From NCBI GenBank assembly GCA_002402965.1, contig DHGW01000010.1, positions 11,135-71,428 on the forward strand: a DNA stretch of 60,294 nt, given 5' to 3'. The position numbers were made by a program, and so were the translations under genes. Below the pieces are notes generated by a model. That model did no database searches and had not been told where the DNA came from. It worked only from the letters and a program-made list of their open reading frames with translations. Positions 49,610-59,310 of this stretch are shown piece after piece. Within the stretch, counting starts at the first letter, position 1; the number at the start of each line of letters is the position of its first letter. This DNA is from Bacteroidales bacterium UBA4788. GTDB taxonomy: Bacteria > Bacteroidota > Bacteroidia > Bacteroidales > VadinHA17.

Positions 49610-50425
49610 TTATTTTCTCCTGAAGATACGTGGGATGAATTTAGGCACCTCCTTCTGATAGGTTGAATAATCAGGATATTTGCCGCTGCTGATCTTTTCT
49701 GTCATTATCGAGCTGCCGATGAACAGCAGCACCAGTAAGACCGGGCCCAGAAGTGTGAAGTTTATCCATTTGCCTGATGCAGCCACACCGAAGAGGTAGA
49801 AGCTGATCCAGATGGCTTGTTCAGAGGCAAAATTGGGATGACGGACATATTTCCAGAGACCTTCAGTCAGGAAACCCTTCTTCAATGAGTCACTGAATTC
49901 TTCCGCTTCAACCGATGCGGTGCGCTTCATTGTCTGGAACCTGAACTGCTGGTTGTCTGCCGCTGTCTCTGTCACGAGGAAGGTGAGCATGAGCATTGCG
50001 GCCACTATATCGGTGATGGCAAGAGGAGACCCGTTATGCAGAGCTGCCAGAAGGATAGGAGTCGTGAATAAAAGAATTATCAGGTTCTGGTAAAATGAAA
50101 TGAAGAAAAGGTTGAACATTCCAAAGCGAACCCTCCCCCTGAGGGCACTGGTATCACGCAGAATCTTCCACCTGTAATCCTCTTCACCTTTCCAGGGGAT
50201 GATATTGTATCCGCCCTTGCGGTGGAAGTTATAGCTTAGCCTCAGTCCCCACATTGTCACAAGCAGTGCCATAATAACAGTCCTTGCCGAAGGAAAGGCG
50301 GCCACGGTAATCCAGCTGTATGCCGGGGGCAGCAGGCTCCACAGCTTGTCAACCTGGCTGTAGTTGAAGGTTATCTCACTAACAATGAAACAGGCAAGGG
50401 CTACCATGGAGTTGGCTGGGTTCAT
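49610..50425 (-). CDS. DUF1295 membrane protein (steroid 5-alpha-reductase-like)
   Basis: This 271-residue membrane protein has six or seven hydrophobic segments. The DUF1295 hallmarks are ITFNYSQVDKLWSLLPPAYSW near the N-terminus, YNFHRKGGY, and KYVRHPNFASEQAIW at the cytoplasmic active site, as in ICMT/5-alpha-reductase folds. Its first ~13 codons overlap a kelch-like reading frame on the other strand, so the N-terminus may have been replaced at a rearrangement. The substrate is unknown. Confidence 0.83.
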   Translation of the reverse strand: MNPANSMVALACFIVSEITFNYSQVDKLWSLLPPAYSWITVAAFPSARTVIMALLVTMWGLRLSYNFHRKGGYNIIPWKGEEDYRWKILRDTSALRGRVRFGMFNLFFISFYQNLIILLFTTPILLAALHNGSPLAITDIVAAMLMLTFLVTETAADNQQFRFQTMKRTASVEAEEFSDSLKKGFLTEGLWKYVRHPNFASEQAIWISFYLFGVAASGKWINFTLLGPVLLVLLFIGSSIMTEKISSGKYPDYSTYQKEVPKFIPRIFRRK

Positions 50426-50773
50426 GATAAAAATGCCAATGTCAGTGATTTCTTTGAGTATGATCCGGGGACAGACACGTGGACAAGGAAAGCCAGTTTC
50501 CCCGGCACGCTCAGGGGTAACACTACTTCCTTCTCTTTGCCTAACGGTAAGGGATACATTGCCATGGGTTATTCAAATGAGCAGTCAAAATACCTGAATG
50601 ATGTCTGGGAATATGACCCGGTACTTGATAGCTGGACAAGAATCGAGGACTTCCCCGGTTCACCGCGTTTCGGTGCCAGGGCTGTCGTAATAGGATCTGG
50701 TGCTTATATTATTGGCGGTTACGGAGGAATTTATGAGAAGGACATGTGGTTGTTCTCACCGGGGGTGAAATAA
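50390..50773 (+). pseudogene. 5'-truncated kelch-repeat gene
   Basis: An open frame of 127 codons without a credible start encodes about two kelch repeats: GYHGVGWVHD, FFEYDPGTDTWTRKASFPG, GKGYIAMGY, DVWEYDPVLDSWTRIEDFPG and GAYIIGGYGG. The family is normally several repeats long with a signal peptide. The 5' portion is missing, and the frame begins inside the start of the divergent-looking DUF1295 gene. It ends 16 nt before the uvrA stop. Confidence 0.75.
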
Positions 50774-50789
50774 TTCCTGATCTTATCAA

Positions 50790-53576
50790 TCAGCCATTTA
50801 ATTTTTGCTTCAGATATTTCGCCGTGTAGGATGTTTCGCACTGTGCCAGTTGCTCAGGCGTGCCTTCAAATACTACATAGCCGCCCTTATCTCCTCCTTC
50901 CGGTCCGAGGTCTATGACCCAGTCGGAGCACTTGATAACTTCCACATTGTGTTCGATGAGAAGAACCGAGTGGCCGTGGTCAACAAGGGCGTTGAGCGAC
51001 TTCATTAATTTGTTTATGTCGTGAAAATGGAGTCCGGTGGTCGGCTCGTCGAAGATGAAAAGCATCCTTGCGTCGCTCTTTTCCTGGCTGAGGTAATAGG
51101 CCAGCTTCACTCTCTGGCTCTCCCCGCCGGAGAGGGTTGACGAGGACTGTCCCAGTTGCACATAACCCAGGCCTACGTCAGCCAGCGGTCGAAGTTTGGC
51201 GGCTATCCTGCCGCATGTTTTGTCCTTTGTTCGACCGAAAAACTCAATTGCCTCCTCGATTGTCATTTCGAGAACTTCGTAAATATTCTTCCCGTTGAAT
51301 TTCACGTCCAGGATTTCCCGTTTATACCTCATCCCCTTGCAGGTCTCGCAAGTCAGTTCGACATCAGCCATAAACTGCATCTCCACATGTATGACTCCTT
51401 CGCCCTGACACTCTTCGCAGCGTCCGCCTTCGACATTGAAGGAGAAGTGAGCCGGTTTGAATCCGGACTGCACTGCAGCCTGCTGTTCGGCAAACAGTTT
51501 TCTTATGTCGTCAAATGCCTTGAGGTAAGTAACAGGGTTTGAGCGGGTTGATTTACCAATGGGGTTTTGATCTATCAGTTCAACGGCGGTGATGCTGCTG
51601 ATGTCACCCTCCAGTGCCGTATGCCGTCCCGGTTTGGCCTCATTGCTGCCAAGCCTGGCAGCCAGGGCGTTAAAGAGGATATCGTGCACCAGGGTGCTCT
51701 TGCCCGATCCGCTGACCCCCGTTACTGTAGTGATTGTATGCAGCGGGATCTTTACATCGATATCCTTGAGATTGTTGGCGCGGGCACCCATTAATCCAAT
51801 GTAGCTGTGCCACCTCCGGCGCATGGCAGGCTCCTCAATCCGCATGGCCCCTGTCATGTAGGCAGCGGTTAGCGATTTGTTCTTCTTTGAGAAGTCGACG
51901 CCGCCCTGGTAGATTACCTCGCCACCGTGAGTGCCGGCAGCAGGTCCCATGTCAATAATCATATCGGCGGCCCTGATGATCTCCTCCTCGTGTTCAACCA
52001 CTATGACCGTATTTCCCAGGTCGCGCAGTTCCTTCAGGACATTGACCAGCAAATTGGTGTCGCGTGGATGCAGTCCGATGCTTGGCTCATCGAGGATATA
52101 GAGAGAGCCCACGAGGCTGCTTCCAAGGGAAGTGGCGAGATTGATACGCTGTGACTCTCCGCCGGAGAGAGTGTTTGAAAGCCTGTCGAGGGTGAGATAG
52201 GAGAGTCCCACATTCATCAGGAACCCCAGCCGTTGCTGTATCTCCTTCAGCAGCCGGCCGGCAATCTCTTTCTCCTCTCCGTTGAGAACGATCTGCTCAA
52301 AAAACTTATGTGCTTCGCTTACAGGCATGCGGGTGATCTCAGTGACGGAGCTGCCGCCCACCTTCACATAACCGGCCTCCTTGCGCAGCCGTTCCCCATT
52401 GCATTCCGGGCAGATCCGCTTACCCCTGTAGCGGCTGAGCATGACCCTGTACTGTATCTTGTACTTCTTCTCCTCCAGATGCTCGAAAAAGCGGTTCAGT
52501 CCGAAGAAGTACCTGTTGCCGCTCCACACGATGGCTTTCTGCTCAGGCGTGAGCTTATACCATGGTTTATGAATGGGGAAGTCGAATTTATCTGCGCTGT
52601 ATATCAGTCTCTCCTTCCACTGCCTCATGGTCTCTCCGCGCCAGCAGGCAATGGCGTCATCGTAGACTGAGAGGTTCTCGTCGGGGATGACGAGGGTTTC
52701 ATCTATACCGAGCACTTTTCCGTAACCCTCGCACACCGGGCATGCTCCCAGGGGGGAGTTGAAGCTGAAGAGATGTTCCGTCGGTTCCTCGAAGGTGATG
52801 CCGTCTTCCTCGAACTTGTCAGAGAACATTACAGTCTGGGTCGTCTCCTCGTCGGTCACAGTGAGGGAGATATGTCCGCCCCCGGTCATGAAGGCGGTTT
52901 GCACCGAGTCGGCTGCCCGGCTCAGATCCTCCGTGCTGTTGCCGGAAGCGAACCTGTCAATGATCAGGTCCAGTGTCTTCATCCGGCTCACCAGTTCAGC
53001 CGCTCCCGGTTCGTCGATGCGGATAATCCCCTTTTCGGTACTGATACGGTTGTAACCCTGCTGTATGAGGAACCTGATGAATTCTGACGGTTCAACGTTT
53101 TCCGGCACATCAAGTGGGGCTGTCAGCACTACACGGGTGCCGGAAGTGAGGGTCGCAAGGTAGTTGACGACGTCATCAACGGTGTGCTTTCGCACCTCGC
53201 GCCCGGATACCGGGGAAATAGTCCGCCCCACACGCGCCCATAAGAGCCTGAGGTAATCATGTATCTCCGTTGATGTACCCACCGTTGACCTCGGATTTCG
53301 GGAGTTGACCCTCTGTTCGATGGCAATGGCGGGAGGGATACCATTGATAAAATCAACATCTGGTTTGTTCATCCTGCCGAGAAACTGCCGGGCATATGAA
53401 GAAAGGCTCTCAACGTATCTCCGCTGCCCTTCGGCATAGATTGTGTCGAATGCCAGTGACGACTTGCCTGAACCGGATACCCCTGTAATGACTATCAGGT
53501 TGTTGCGGGGTATCGAAAGGGTAATATCCTTGAGGTTATGAACACGCGCTCCTTTTATCTCAATATTACCCTTCAT
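50790..53576 (-). CDS. uvrA: Excinuclease ABC subunit A
   Basis: UvrA recognises bulky DNA damage in nucleotide excision repair. Both ABC modules are present: Walker A GVSGSGKSS near the N-terminus and GVSGSGKST in the second half, each with an LSGGESQR signature. Zinc-finger Cys pairs are CPVC and CPEC in the first half, and CEEC and CETC in the second. The 928 residues are close to the family's 930-950. ATG 53576 follows a good -7 box on the minus strand. Confidence 0.97.
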   Translation of the reverse strand: MKGNIEIKGARVHNLKDITLSIPRNNLIVITGVSGSGKSSLAFDTIYAEGQRRYVESLSSYARQFLGRMNKPDVDFINGIPPAIAIEQRVNSRNPRSTVGTSTEIHDYLRLLWARVGRTISPVSGREVRKHTVDDVVNYLATLTSGTRVVLTAPLDVPENVEPSEFIRFLIQQGYNRISTEKGIIRIDEPGAAELVSRMKTLDLIIDRFASGNSTEDLSRAADSVQTAFMTGGGHISLTVTDEETTQTVMFSDKFEEDGITFEEPTEHLFSFNSPLGACPVCEGYGKVLGIDETLVIPDENLSVYDDAIACWRGETMRQWKERLIYSADKFDFPIHKPWYKLTPEQKAIVWSGNRYFFGLNRFFEHLEEKKYKIQYRVMLSRYRGKRICPECNGERLRKEAGYVKVGGSSVTEITRMPVSEAHKFFEQIVLNGEEKEIAGRLLKEIQQRLGFLMNVGLSYLTLDRLSNTLSGGESQRINLATSLGSSLVGSLYILDEPSIGLHPRDTNLLVNVLKELRDLGNTVIVVEHEEEIIRAADMIIDMGPAAGTHGGEVIYQGGVDFSKKNKSLTAAYMTGAMRIEEPAMRRRWHSYIGLMGARANNLKDIDVKIPLHTITTVTGVSGSGKSTLVHDILFNALAARLGSNEAKPGRHTALEGDISSITAVELIDQNPIGKSTRSNPVTYLKAFDDIRKLFAEQQAAVQSGFKPAHFSFNVEGGRCEECQGEGVIHVEMQFMADVELTCETCKGMRYKREILDVKFNGKNIYEVLEMTIEEAIEFFGRTKDKTCGRIAAKLRPLADVGLGYVQLGQSSSTLSGGESQRVKLAYYLSQEKSDARMLFIFDEPTTGLHFHDINKLMKSLNALVDHGHSVLLIEHNVEVIKCSDWVIDLGPEGGDKGGYVVFEGTPEQLAQCETSYTAKYLKQKLNG

Positions 53577-53598
53577 GCAGCCTTCGTTGATAAGTTGG

Positions 53599-53606
53599 CA
53601 AAATTA
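53599..53606 (-). promoter_or_regulatory. Bacteroidota -7 box for uvrA
   Basis: The minus-strand sequence TAATTTTG is an exact TAnnTTTG match, 23 nt before the uvrA ATG. I saw no SOS-box-like palindrome nearby. Confidence 0.55.
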
Positions 53607-53661
53607 ATCATTTTGAAATTACAATTTTTTGTTTTCTTTGTCTGCGTCAGAAATGAAACAA

Positions 53662-53679
53662 ACGGGGAACCGACCCCGT
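53662..53679 (+). promoter_or_regulatory. Hairpin in the leader region of the sigma-factor gene
   Basis: ACGGGG (53662-53667) and CCCCGT (53674-53679) form a perfect 6-bp stem with a 6-nt loop, 83 nt before the sigma-factor ATG. A purine-rich AGGAGG at about 53713 is too far from the ATG to be its ribosome-binding site. The hairpin could be an operator or a leader structure. Confidence 0.4.
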
Positions 53680-53762
53680 ATAAGTCAACAGTAAAAACAA
53701 CAATGTAACAAAGGAGGACCGCCTATCGTATAACTCTACCCGAAACCAAAATTAATAGAGTT

Positions 53763-54350
53763 ATGAAGAGCAAACTGACCGATTATGAGCTTATAACAAG
53801 CTTCATGAGCGGTAATGAGAGAAGCATCGAGCTGCTCATCCTGCGTCACAAAAGTAAGGTCTACTCTTATATCAGCCTTTACATCCGGAACCGCGATCTC
53901 GCTGACGATATTTTCCAGGATACATTCCTGAAGGTTGTACAGTCGATACGTGCCGGCCGTTACCAGGACGACGGAAAATTCATATCCTGGGTGATGAGGA
54001 TAGCTCATAATCTTATAATTGACCACTTCAGGCACGAGAAGCAGATGGGCATTGTGCTTAATGACGATTACGAAACGGATCTGTTCAACACAAAGAGGCT
54101 GACTGACGATAATGTTGAGGATGTGATAGTGCGCCGCCAGGTAATGCGCGATGTCAGACGCCTTATAAACGGACTTCCCGAGGATCAGCGCGAAGTGGTC
54201 ATAATGCGGCACTATGCGGGGATGAGCTTCAAGGAGATAGCTGATATGACGGGAGTGAGCATCAATACCGCCCTCGGCCGGATGAGGTACGCACTCATCA
54301 ACATGCGCAAGATCATGACTGAAAAAAATATCACCCTCTCAATAAGCTGA
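53763..54350 (+). CDS. ECF-type RNA polymerase sigma factor
   Basis: This 195-residue sigma-70 family member has only regions 2 and 4. Region 2 shows RNRDLADDIFQDTFLKVVQSI and FISWVMRIAHNLIIDHFR. Region 4 shows LPEDQREVVIMRHYAGMSFKEIADMTGVSINTALGRMR in outline. No FecR-type anti-sigma factor is adjacent; a 61-residue soluble protein gene follows 52 nt downstream. It is divergent from uvrA. The regulon is unknown. Confidence 0.93.
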   Translation: MKSKLTDYELITSFMSGNERSIELLILRHKSKVYSYISLYIRNRDLADDIFQDTFLKVVQSIRAGRYQDDGKFISWVMRIAHNLIIDHFRHEKQMGIVLNDDYETDLFNTKRLTDDNVEDVIVRRQVMRDVRRLINGLPEDQREVVIMRHYAGMSFKEIADMTGVSINTALGRMRYALINMRKIMTEKNITLSIS

Positions 54351-54402
54351 TACAATTTTTTGATTCAGAAGGCGTTTTTCTGATATGAGAACAGAGACGC
54401 CT

Positions 54403-54588
54403 ATGGATAAGAATTCTACCCTCTTACTATCTTATTTTGAAGTCACCAATACCCCGTCAGACCTCATTGCAGACGCCTTCGGCATCGATAATGCACTGAG
54501 TATTTTGCTTCCTGACATGGATGATGCACCGTCTGACGAAGTGATTGTCAGCCTGTTCGAGAAGATCAGGAAGGATAAGGTGAACTGA
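54403..54588 (+). CDS. Small protein downstream of the sigma factor
   Basis: This 61-residue acidic protein (STLLLSYFEVTNTPSDLI, then an Asp-rich DMDDAPSDE) has no membrane segment or known domain. A terminator hairpin follows, so it closes the sigma-factor operon. It is too short and soluble for a classical anti-sigma factor but could be a cytoplasmic modulator. An in-frame ATG at 54385 would add six residues. Confidence 0.65.
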   Translation: MDKNSTLLLSYFEVTNTPSDLIADAFGIDNALSILLPDMDDAPSDEVIVSLFEKIRKDKVN

Positions 54589-54622
54589 GAGACTTTCCTC
54601 AAATACTTAATACATTGTCGGG

Positions 54623-54650
54623 GAACCGGCAGGCACAGCCTGTCCGGTTC
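54623..54650 (+). terminator. Terminator hairpin after the sigma-factor operon
   Basis: GAACCGGCAGGC (54623-54634) pairs with GCCTG-T-CCGGTTC (54638-54650) around an ACA loop, with one bulge, and is followed by TTCCTTTAT. This is a convincing stem with a moderate U-tract. Confidence 0.65.
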
Positions 54651-54789
54651 TTCCTTTATCTGAAATCGGCTGACGGTATTCAGCCGGACCGGTCTTTGCC
54701 GGATACGTTCGTAAAATTCCATTATCTGCCGGGTATCATTATCATTCTTACATGAAATTTTTACCTTAGCAAAACCCAACTATACAGTT

Positions 54790-56460
54790 ATGAAAAGAAT
54801 AATTATCTATTTTGTTGCACTGGTGACCACGCTGTGGTCATGCACTTCCAAACAGGAAAAGATGGAAAACAGGATGCGTGATTTCATCTCGTCATACGAG
54901 GAGCAGGTAATTCCTCTCTATAAGGAATCAGCCCTGTCATCCTGGGAGGCCAACGTCACAGGCACCGACGAGGCGTGGGCGAGGAACGAAAAAGCTTCAC
55001 TGGCCTTTACCAGCTTCTTTACTGACAGGGAGGCGTTCGCCGAACTGAAGGAGCTGAAGGAATCGGGACTGGTTAAGGAGCCCCTGCTTGCCAGACAACT
55101 GGATATACTCTACAACTCCTATCTGTCAGGCCAGGTGGATACAAGCCTGATCTCCGAGCAGGTTATGATGGAGATGGCCATAACTAAGAAATTCAATGCC
55201 TTCCGGGCTGATGTCAACGGAAAGAAGCTGAGTGACAATGAGGTAGAAGATATCCTTCGCAATTCCACCCGGTCCGCCGAACTTAAGACGGCCTGGGAGG
55301 GTCACAAGATGATAGGCCCTCTTGTGGCCGATGACATAATCATGCTGGTCAGGCACAGAAACAAGATAGCACAGCAACTCGGCTTCAGCAATTATCACAG
55401 GATGAGCCTCGAGCTCTCCGGCCAGGACCCGGATGAGGTGACAAAAATATTTGATGAGCTGGACAGCCTCACCCGCGATGCCTTCGCCGCCCTTAAGGGA
55501 GAAATAGACAGTTACTACGCAAAGAGGTACAGTGTGGCCGCCGGCGACCTGATGCCGTGGCACTACCAGAACAGGTACTTCCAGGAGGCGCCTGAGATCT
55601 ATTCGGTCGATTTTGACAGGTATTATGCCGACAAGGATATCGTGAAGCTTGCAACAGCCTATTATGAGTCTGTAGGACTGCCGGTAGACGCCATCCTGGC
55701 GAACAGTGACCTCTACGAGAAGCCCGGAAAGAACCAGCATGCCTTCTCAACTGACATTGACCGTTCCGGTGATGTTCGCACACTTGACAACATAAGGCCC
55801 GACTCTTACTGGATGAACACCATATTGCATGAGCTTGGCCACGGAGTCTACTCATACTACAATGACATGTCCCTTCCCTTCACCCTGAGAGATGCAGCCC
55901 ATACCTTCACCACCGAGGCAGTGGCCAACTATTTCGGCAGGCTTGCCACCAACCCTGCATGGATGAACTACATGGGCATCATCGACAAGGAGGAAATGGA
56001 AAGGATCAGTGATGACGCATTCAACGCATTCAGACTGCAGCAGCTTGTATTCAGCCGCTGGGCACAGGTAATGTACCGCTTCGAAAAGGCTATGTACGAA
56101 AACCCTGACCAGGACCTCAACCAGCTATGGTGGGACACTGTTGAGAAATATCAGATGATGAGGAAACCCGAAGGGCGTGACATGCCTGACTGGGCAACGA
56201 AGATACATGTGGCTTTATATCCGTGCTATTACCATAACTATCTTCTCGGGGAGCTGCTGGCTTCGCAATTCTCAGTCTATATCACCGGTACGGTAGTTAA
56301 AGGCAATACCGATGAAGATATGAAGGCAATGGGTGAGTTTTTTAAAACCAGGGTTTTCATGCCAGGAGCACGTTATGAATGGAACGATATGATTGAAAAA
56401 GCCACAGGGGAGAAGCTGACTGCAAAATACTATGCCGGCCAGGTTGTGGGAGATAAATAA
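54790..56460 (+). CDS. M2-family (ACE-like) metallopeptidase lipoprotein
   Basis: This 556-residue lipoprotein has signal peptide residues 1-17 with lipobox TLWSC. The catalytic zinc motif is ILHELGHGVYSYY, with the third ligand Glu in FTTEAVANYF about 24 residues later, the arrangement of clan MA gluzincins. The overall sequence resembles peptidyl-dipeptidase M2 (angiotensin-converting-enzyme-like). It is anchored in the envelope and probably trims peptides. It is followed 16 nt later by a second metallopeptidase lipoprotein gene. Confidence 0.87.
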   Translation: MKRIIIYFVALVTTLWSCTSKQEKMENRMRDFISSYEEQVIPLYKESALSSWEANVTGTDEAWARNEKASLAFTSFFTDREAFAELKELKESGLVKEPLLARQLDILYNSYLSGQVDTSLISEQVMMEMAITKKFNAFRADVNGKKLSDNEVEDILRNSTRSAELKTAWEGHKMIGPLVADDIIMLVRHRNKIAQQLGFSNYHRMSLELSGQDPDEVTKIFDELDSLTRDAFAALKGEIDSYYAKRYSVAAGDLMPWHYQNRYFQEAPEIYSVDFDRYYADKDIVKLATAYYESVGLPVDAILANSDLYEKPGKNQHAFSTDIDRSGDVRTLDNIRPDSYWMNTILHELGHGVYSYYNDMSLPFTLRDAAHTFTTEAVANYFGRLATNPAWMNYMGIIDKEEMERISDDAFNAFRLQQLVFSRWAQVMYRFEKAMYENPDQDLNQLWWDTVEKYQMMRKPEGRDMPDWATKIHVALYPCYYHNYLLGELLASQFSVYITGTVVKGNTDEDMKAMGEFFKTRVFMPGARYEWNDMIEKATGEKLTAKYYAGQVVGDK

Positions 56461-56476
56461 TAAAAACAGGATACAA

Positions 56477-58510
56477 ATGAAAAAACTACTGATTCTTATG
56501 ACCCTTGTACTGACAGCCTGCTCTTCTGCCGACAAAGAGGGAGATGAGACAACGTCCGGCTTCATAGGTGAAACGGTGATTTCAGGTGCTGTTGACGGTG
56601 TTATGGAAAAACAACCCTCCGCTGACAGAACCATGCTTGAAAAAGGAATCCGTCATGCCGCATCACTCTGGCGCGGGGAGGACGGCACTGCCTCTGAATT
56701 CACCGGATTTGTTGCCGCAAACTATATTTCTGACCAGGATAAGAGGAAGTCAGTCTTCCTGAAGATCAGCAATTACTTCGAGTCTCTCTCGGGCAACCTG
56801 AATGAGATCACGCTTGATCTGAAGAAGGTGCTCGATGAGGCTGCCGGCGAGATAGACGAGGTAGACCGTATGTTCGGCAACTATTCAGTGGGATCGCACC
56901 TGCAATCCGATTTCTATGAGAATAAGATTGCCTTTGTGGTTGCCCTTAACTTTCCCTATTACACCCTTGCTGAGAAAGAAGAGTTTGGTGCCGGCTGGAC
57001 CAGGGAGCAGTGGGCTATGGCCCGTCTGGGCGACCAGTTCATTTCACGTGTGCCGGCATCATTGAACCAGGCTGTAAGCACCGCAGCAGGCAATGCGGAG
57101 ATGTATATAGCGGAGTACAACATCCACATGGGCAAACTGCGCTCCGAGGACGGCCGCCAGCTCTTCCCGGATGACATGGTGCTTCTCTCGCACTGGAACC
57201 TGCGTGATGAGATAAAATCAAACTATGCAGACAAGGAAAAAGGCAATGAAAAGCAGGAGATGATTTACCGGGTGATGGAGAGGATAATCAGTCAGGAGAT
57301 ACCGGGTGCCGTTGTGAATAACCCGGAATACGAGTGGGCGCCCTATTCAAACAAAATAATGAAGGATGGGGCAGAGACCTCATCACTTGCCGAGCCGGAC
57401 ACCCGCTACTCACATGTTATCAGCATCTTCAACGCCTGGAAGGCAATTGACCCGTACAATCCGGGCATGAACACGGCAATTGCACGGAGCTTCTCGGGAG
57501 GAATGGAGATTTCGCAGGAGGATGCTGCAGCCCTCTTCAATGAGTATCTCAGTTCTCCTCAGCTTATGCAGCTTGCAGGTATTATCAGGGAGAGGCTGGA
57601 GCGCGACCTGAGACCTTATGATATATGGTATGACGGTTTCAAGTCGAGGAGCTCAATACCTGAGGACCTTCTCACCTTAAAGACCTCATCTCTCTATCCT
57701 GACCCTGCAGCATTCAGGGCCGGAATGCCTGCGATGCTTACAAAGCTCGGATGGTCACCGGAGAGAGCGAATTACCTCGCTGATAAAGTTGTGGTTGATC
57801 CGGCAAGGGGATCGGGCCATGCATGGGGCGCCGGCATGAAGGGAGCGGTATCTCACCTCAGAACCCGCGTCTCCGACAAGGGAATGGACTACAAAGGATA
57901 TAATATCGCTGTCCATGAGTTTGGTCATAACGTGGAGCAGACAATATCACTCTATGATGTTGACTATTACATGCTATCAGGTGTACCAAACACAGCTTTC
58001 ACCGAGGCAACGGCATTCCTTTTCCAGGATCGTGACCTGATGCTCCTGGGCATGAAAGAAGATAATCCTGAAAAGGAGAAACTGCAGACCCTTGACGCTG
58101 CCTGGTCACTGATGGAGATAATGGGGGTCAGCATGGTGGAGATGAAGGTATGGAAGTGGCTCTATGAGAATCCCCGGGCCACACCGGCCCAGCTTAAGGA
58201 GCAGGTAATCAACATTGCAGTTGAGGTTTGGAACAAATATTTTGCCCCCGTGATGGGAGTGAATGACTCACCTCTGCTGGCCATCTATTCCCACATGATT
58301 AACGGACCTCTTTACCTGCAGAACTATGCATACGGACAGATCATTCAGTTCCAGATAGAAGATCACCTGAAAGGCAAGGATTTTTCAGATGAAATAGATC
58401 GCATGTACAGCCTGGGACGACTGACTCCGCAGCAATGGATGAACCAGGCCGTGGGAACAAAGATCTCTGCCCAGCCGATTCTCAGAGCTCTCGACGAGGC
58501 ACTGAAATAA
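56477..58510 (+). CDS. M3-like metallopeptidase lipoprotein
   Basis: This 677-residue lipoprotein has a short signal peptide with lipobox LTACSS (Cys at residue 15). The zinc motif is AVHEFGHNVEQ with the third ligand Glu in FTEATAFLF about 27 residues downstream. The C-terminal NYAYGQIIQFQIEDHLKGKD and LGRLTPQQWMNQA-type stretch recalls M3/oligopeptidase F. I take ATG 56477, since it begins the signal peptide and lies after the M2 gene. The final 29 nt overlap the convergent methyltransferase gene. Confidence 0.82.
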   Translation: MKKLLILMTLVLTACSSADKEGDETTSGFIGETVISGAVDGVMEKQPSADRTMLEKGIRHAASLWRGEDGTASEFTGFVAANYISDQDKRKSVFLKISNYFESLSGNLNEITLDLKKVLDEAAGEIDEVDRMFGNYSVGSHLQSDFYENKIAFVVALNFPYYTLAEKEEFGAGWTREQWAMARLGDQFISRVPASLNQAVSTAAGNAEMYIAEYNIHMGKLRSEDGRQLFPDDMVLLSHWNLRDEIKSNYADKEKGNEKQEMIYRVMERIISQEIPGAVVNNPEYEWAPYSNKIMKDGAETSSLAEPDTRYSHVISIFNAWKAIDPYNPGMNTAIARSFSGGMEISQEDAAALFNEYLSSPQLMQLAGIIRERLERDLRPYDIWYDGFKSRSSIPEDLLTLKTSSLYPDPAAFRAGMPAMLTKLGWSPERANYLADKVVVDPARGSGHAWGAGMKGAVSHLRTRVSDKGMDYKGYNIAVHEFGHNVEQTISLYDVDYYMLSGVPNTAFTEATAFLFQDRDLMLLGMKEDNPEKEKLQTLDAAWSLMEIMGVSMVEMKVWKWLYENPRATPAQLKEQVINIAVEVWNKYFAPVMGVNDSPLLAIYSHMINGPLYLQNYAYGQIIQFQIEDHLKGKDFSDEIDRMYSLGRLTPQQWMNQAVGTKISAQPILRALDEALK

Positions 58511-59279
58511 TATAGTAACCTGTTGTTGCGATGAAGTTCCGCAGGAAGGGGATTCTTCCCGGGAACTGAGGCAGTCGCCGGGGACGCAGTCCGAATTTGA
58601 TCTCAAAGTTCGGATTAATGAACCAGAGGGATTTTTTCTCAATGAAAAATCCCTCTTTTTTTATTGCTCTCTCGAATCGCCCGATATTAATGCCCGTATC
58701 CTTTATCTCAAGCAGCCCGTCAGTCCGGGCCGGGCTCTCTCCTGCGGAAAGAAGCAGCCTGCGATACACGGCTCGCGGCAAAAGATGTATCCACGGCATT
58801 TTCGAGAGCATCCTGCTGTCACACATCTGCTGATGCCCGCCGAAGGGATTGTTCCATGGCGGGAAGGCAATGAAGATCACACCGCCGGGATTCAGAAACC
58901 TTTTTACGAAGCCGATGAACTTCTCCTGGTCATGTATATGCTCCAGAACATCACGCATCATGATTAAATCAAATGTGCCGGCTGAGCCTGAGTCATATAT
59001 ATCAGCCGCGGTGAACTCAACCCTGTCGCCGCCAGGGATGGCGGAATAGAAACTTCGTGCATTCTCAATCTTGTTTTCCGAAATATCTATTCCTGATATC
59101 CGGGCGCATCCGGCTTCCAGGAAGGGAAGGAGGTTGCCGCCTTCACCGCACCCTATCTCCAGCACTGAAACGGAACTGCTAACAGGTAAGATGCTTTCAA
59201 TGAATGGAATGACATACTTCGAGGTGGTGTGTGCCTGCTCCATGAAGTAAAGTTCCCTGTCGTTATGACGATCATGCAT
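58482..59279 (-). CDS. Class I SAM-dependent methyltransferase
   Basis: This 265-residue protein has motif I VLEIGCGEGGNLLPFL, the acidic loop GIDISENKI, and LIMMRDVLEHIHD as motif IV-V, typical of Methyltransf_11/25 enzymes. The N-terminus DRHNDRELYFMEQAHTTSKYV is conserved in Bacteroidota homologues as I recall them. The C-terminal third is Pro- and Arg-rich, as in glycan- or lipid-modifying members. The substrate is unknown. The promoter box at 59284-59291 would give an almost leaderless mRNA. Confidence 0.88.
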   Translation of the reverse strand: MHDRHNDRELYFMEQAHTTSKYVIPFIESILPVSSSVSVLEIGCGEGGNLLPFLEAGCARISGIDISENKIENARSFYSAIPGGDRVEFTAADIYDSGSAGTFDLIMMRDVLEHIHDQEKFIGFVKRFLNPGGVIFIAFPPWNNPFGGHQQMCDSRMLSKMPWIHLLPRAVYRRLLLSAGESPARTDGLLEIKDTGINIGRFERAIKKEGFFIEKKSLWFINPNFEIKFGLRPRRLPQFPGRIPFLRNFIATTGYYIISVPRREL

Positions 59280-59283
59280 GATC

Positions 59284-59291
59284 CAAATGTA
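59284..59291 (-). promoter_or_regulatory. Bacteroidota -7 box for the methyltransferase gene
   Basis: The minus-strand sequence TACATTTG is an exact TAnnTTTG match whose 3' end is only 4 nt from the ATG at 59279. Confidence 0.45.
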
Positions 59292-59310
59292 AATTTTTTT
59301 TCTCTTTTTC

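Noticed and set aside
53700..53762. Shine-Dalgarno site AGGAGG for the sigma-factor gene
   Set aside because: It lies about 45-50 nt from the ATG, far outside the useful range, and the phylum rarely uses such sites.
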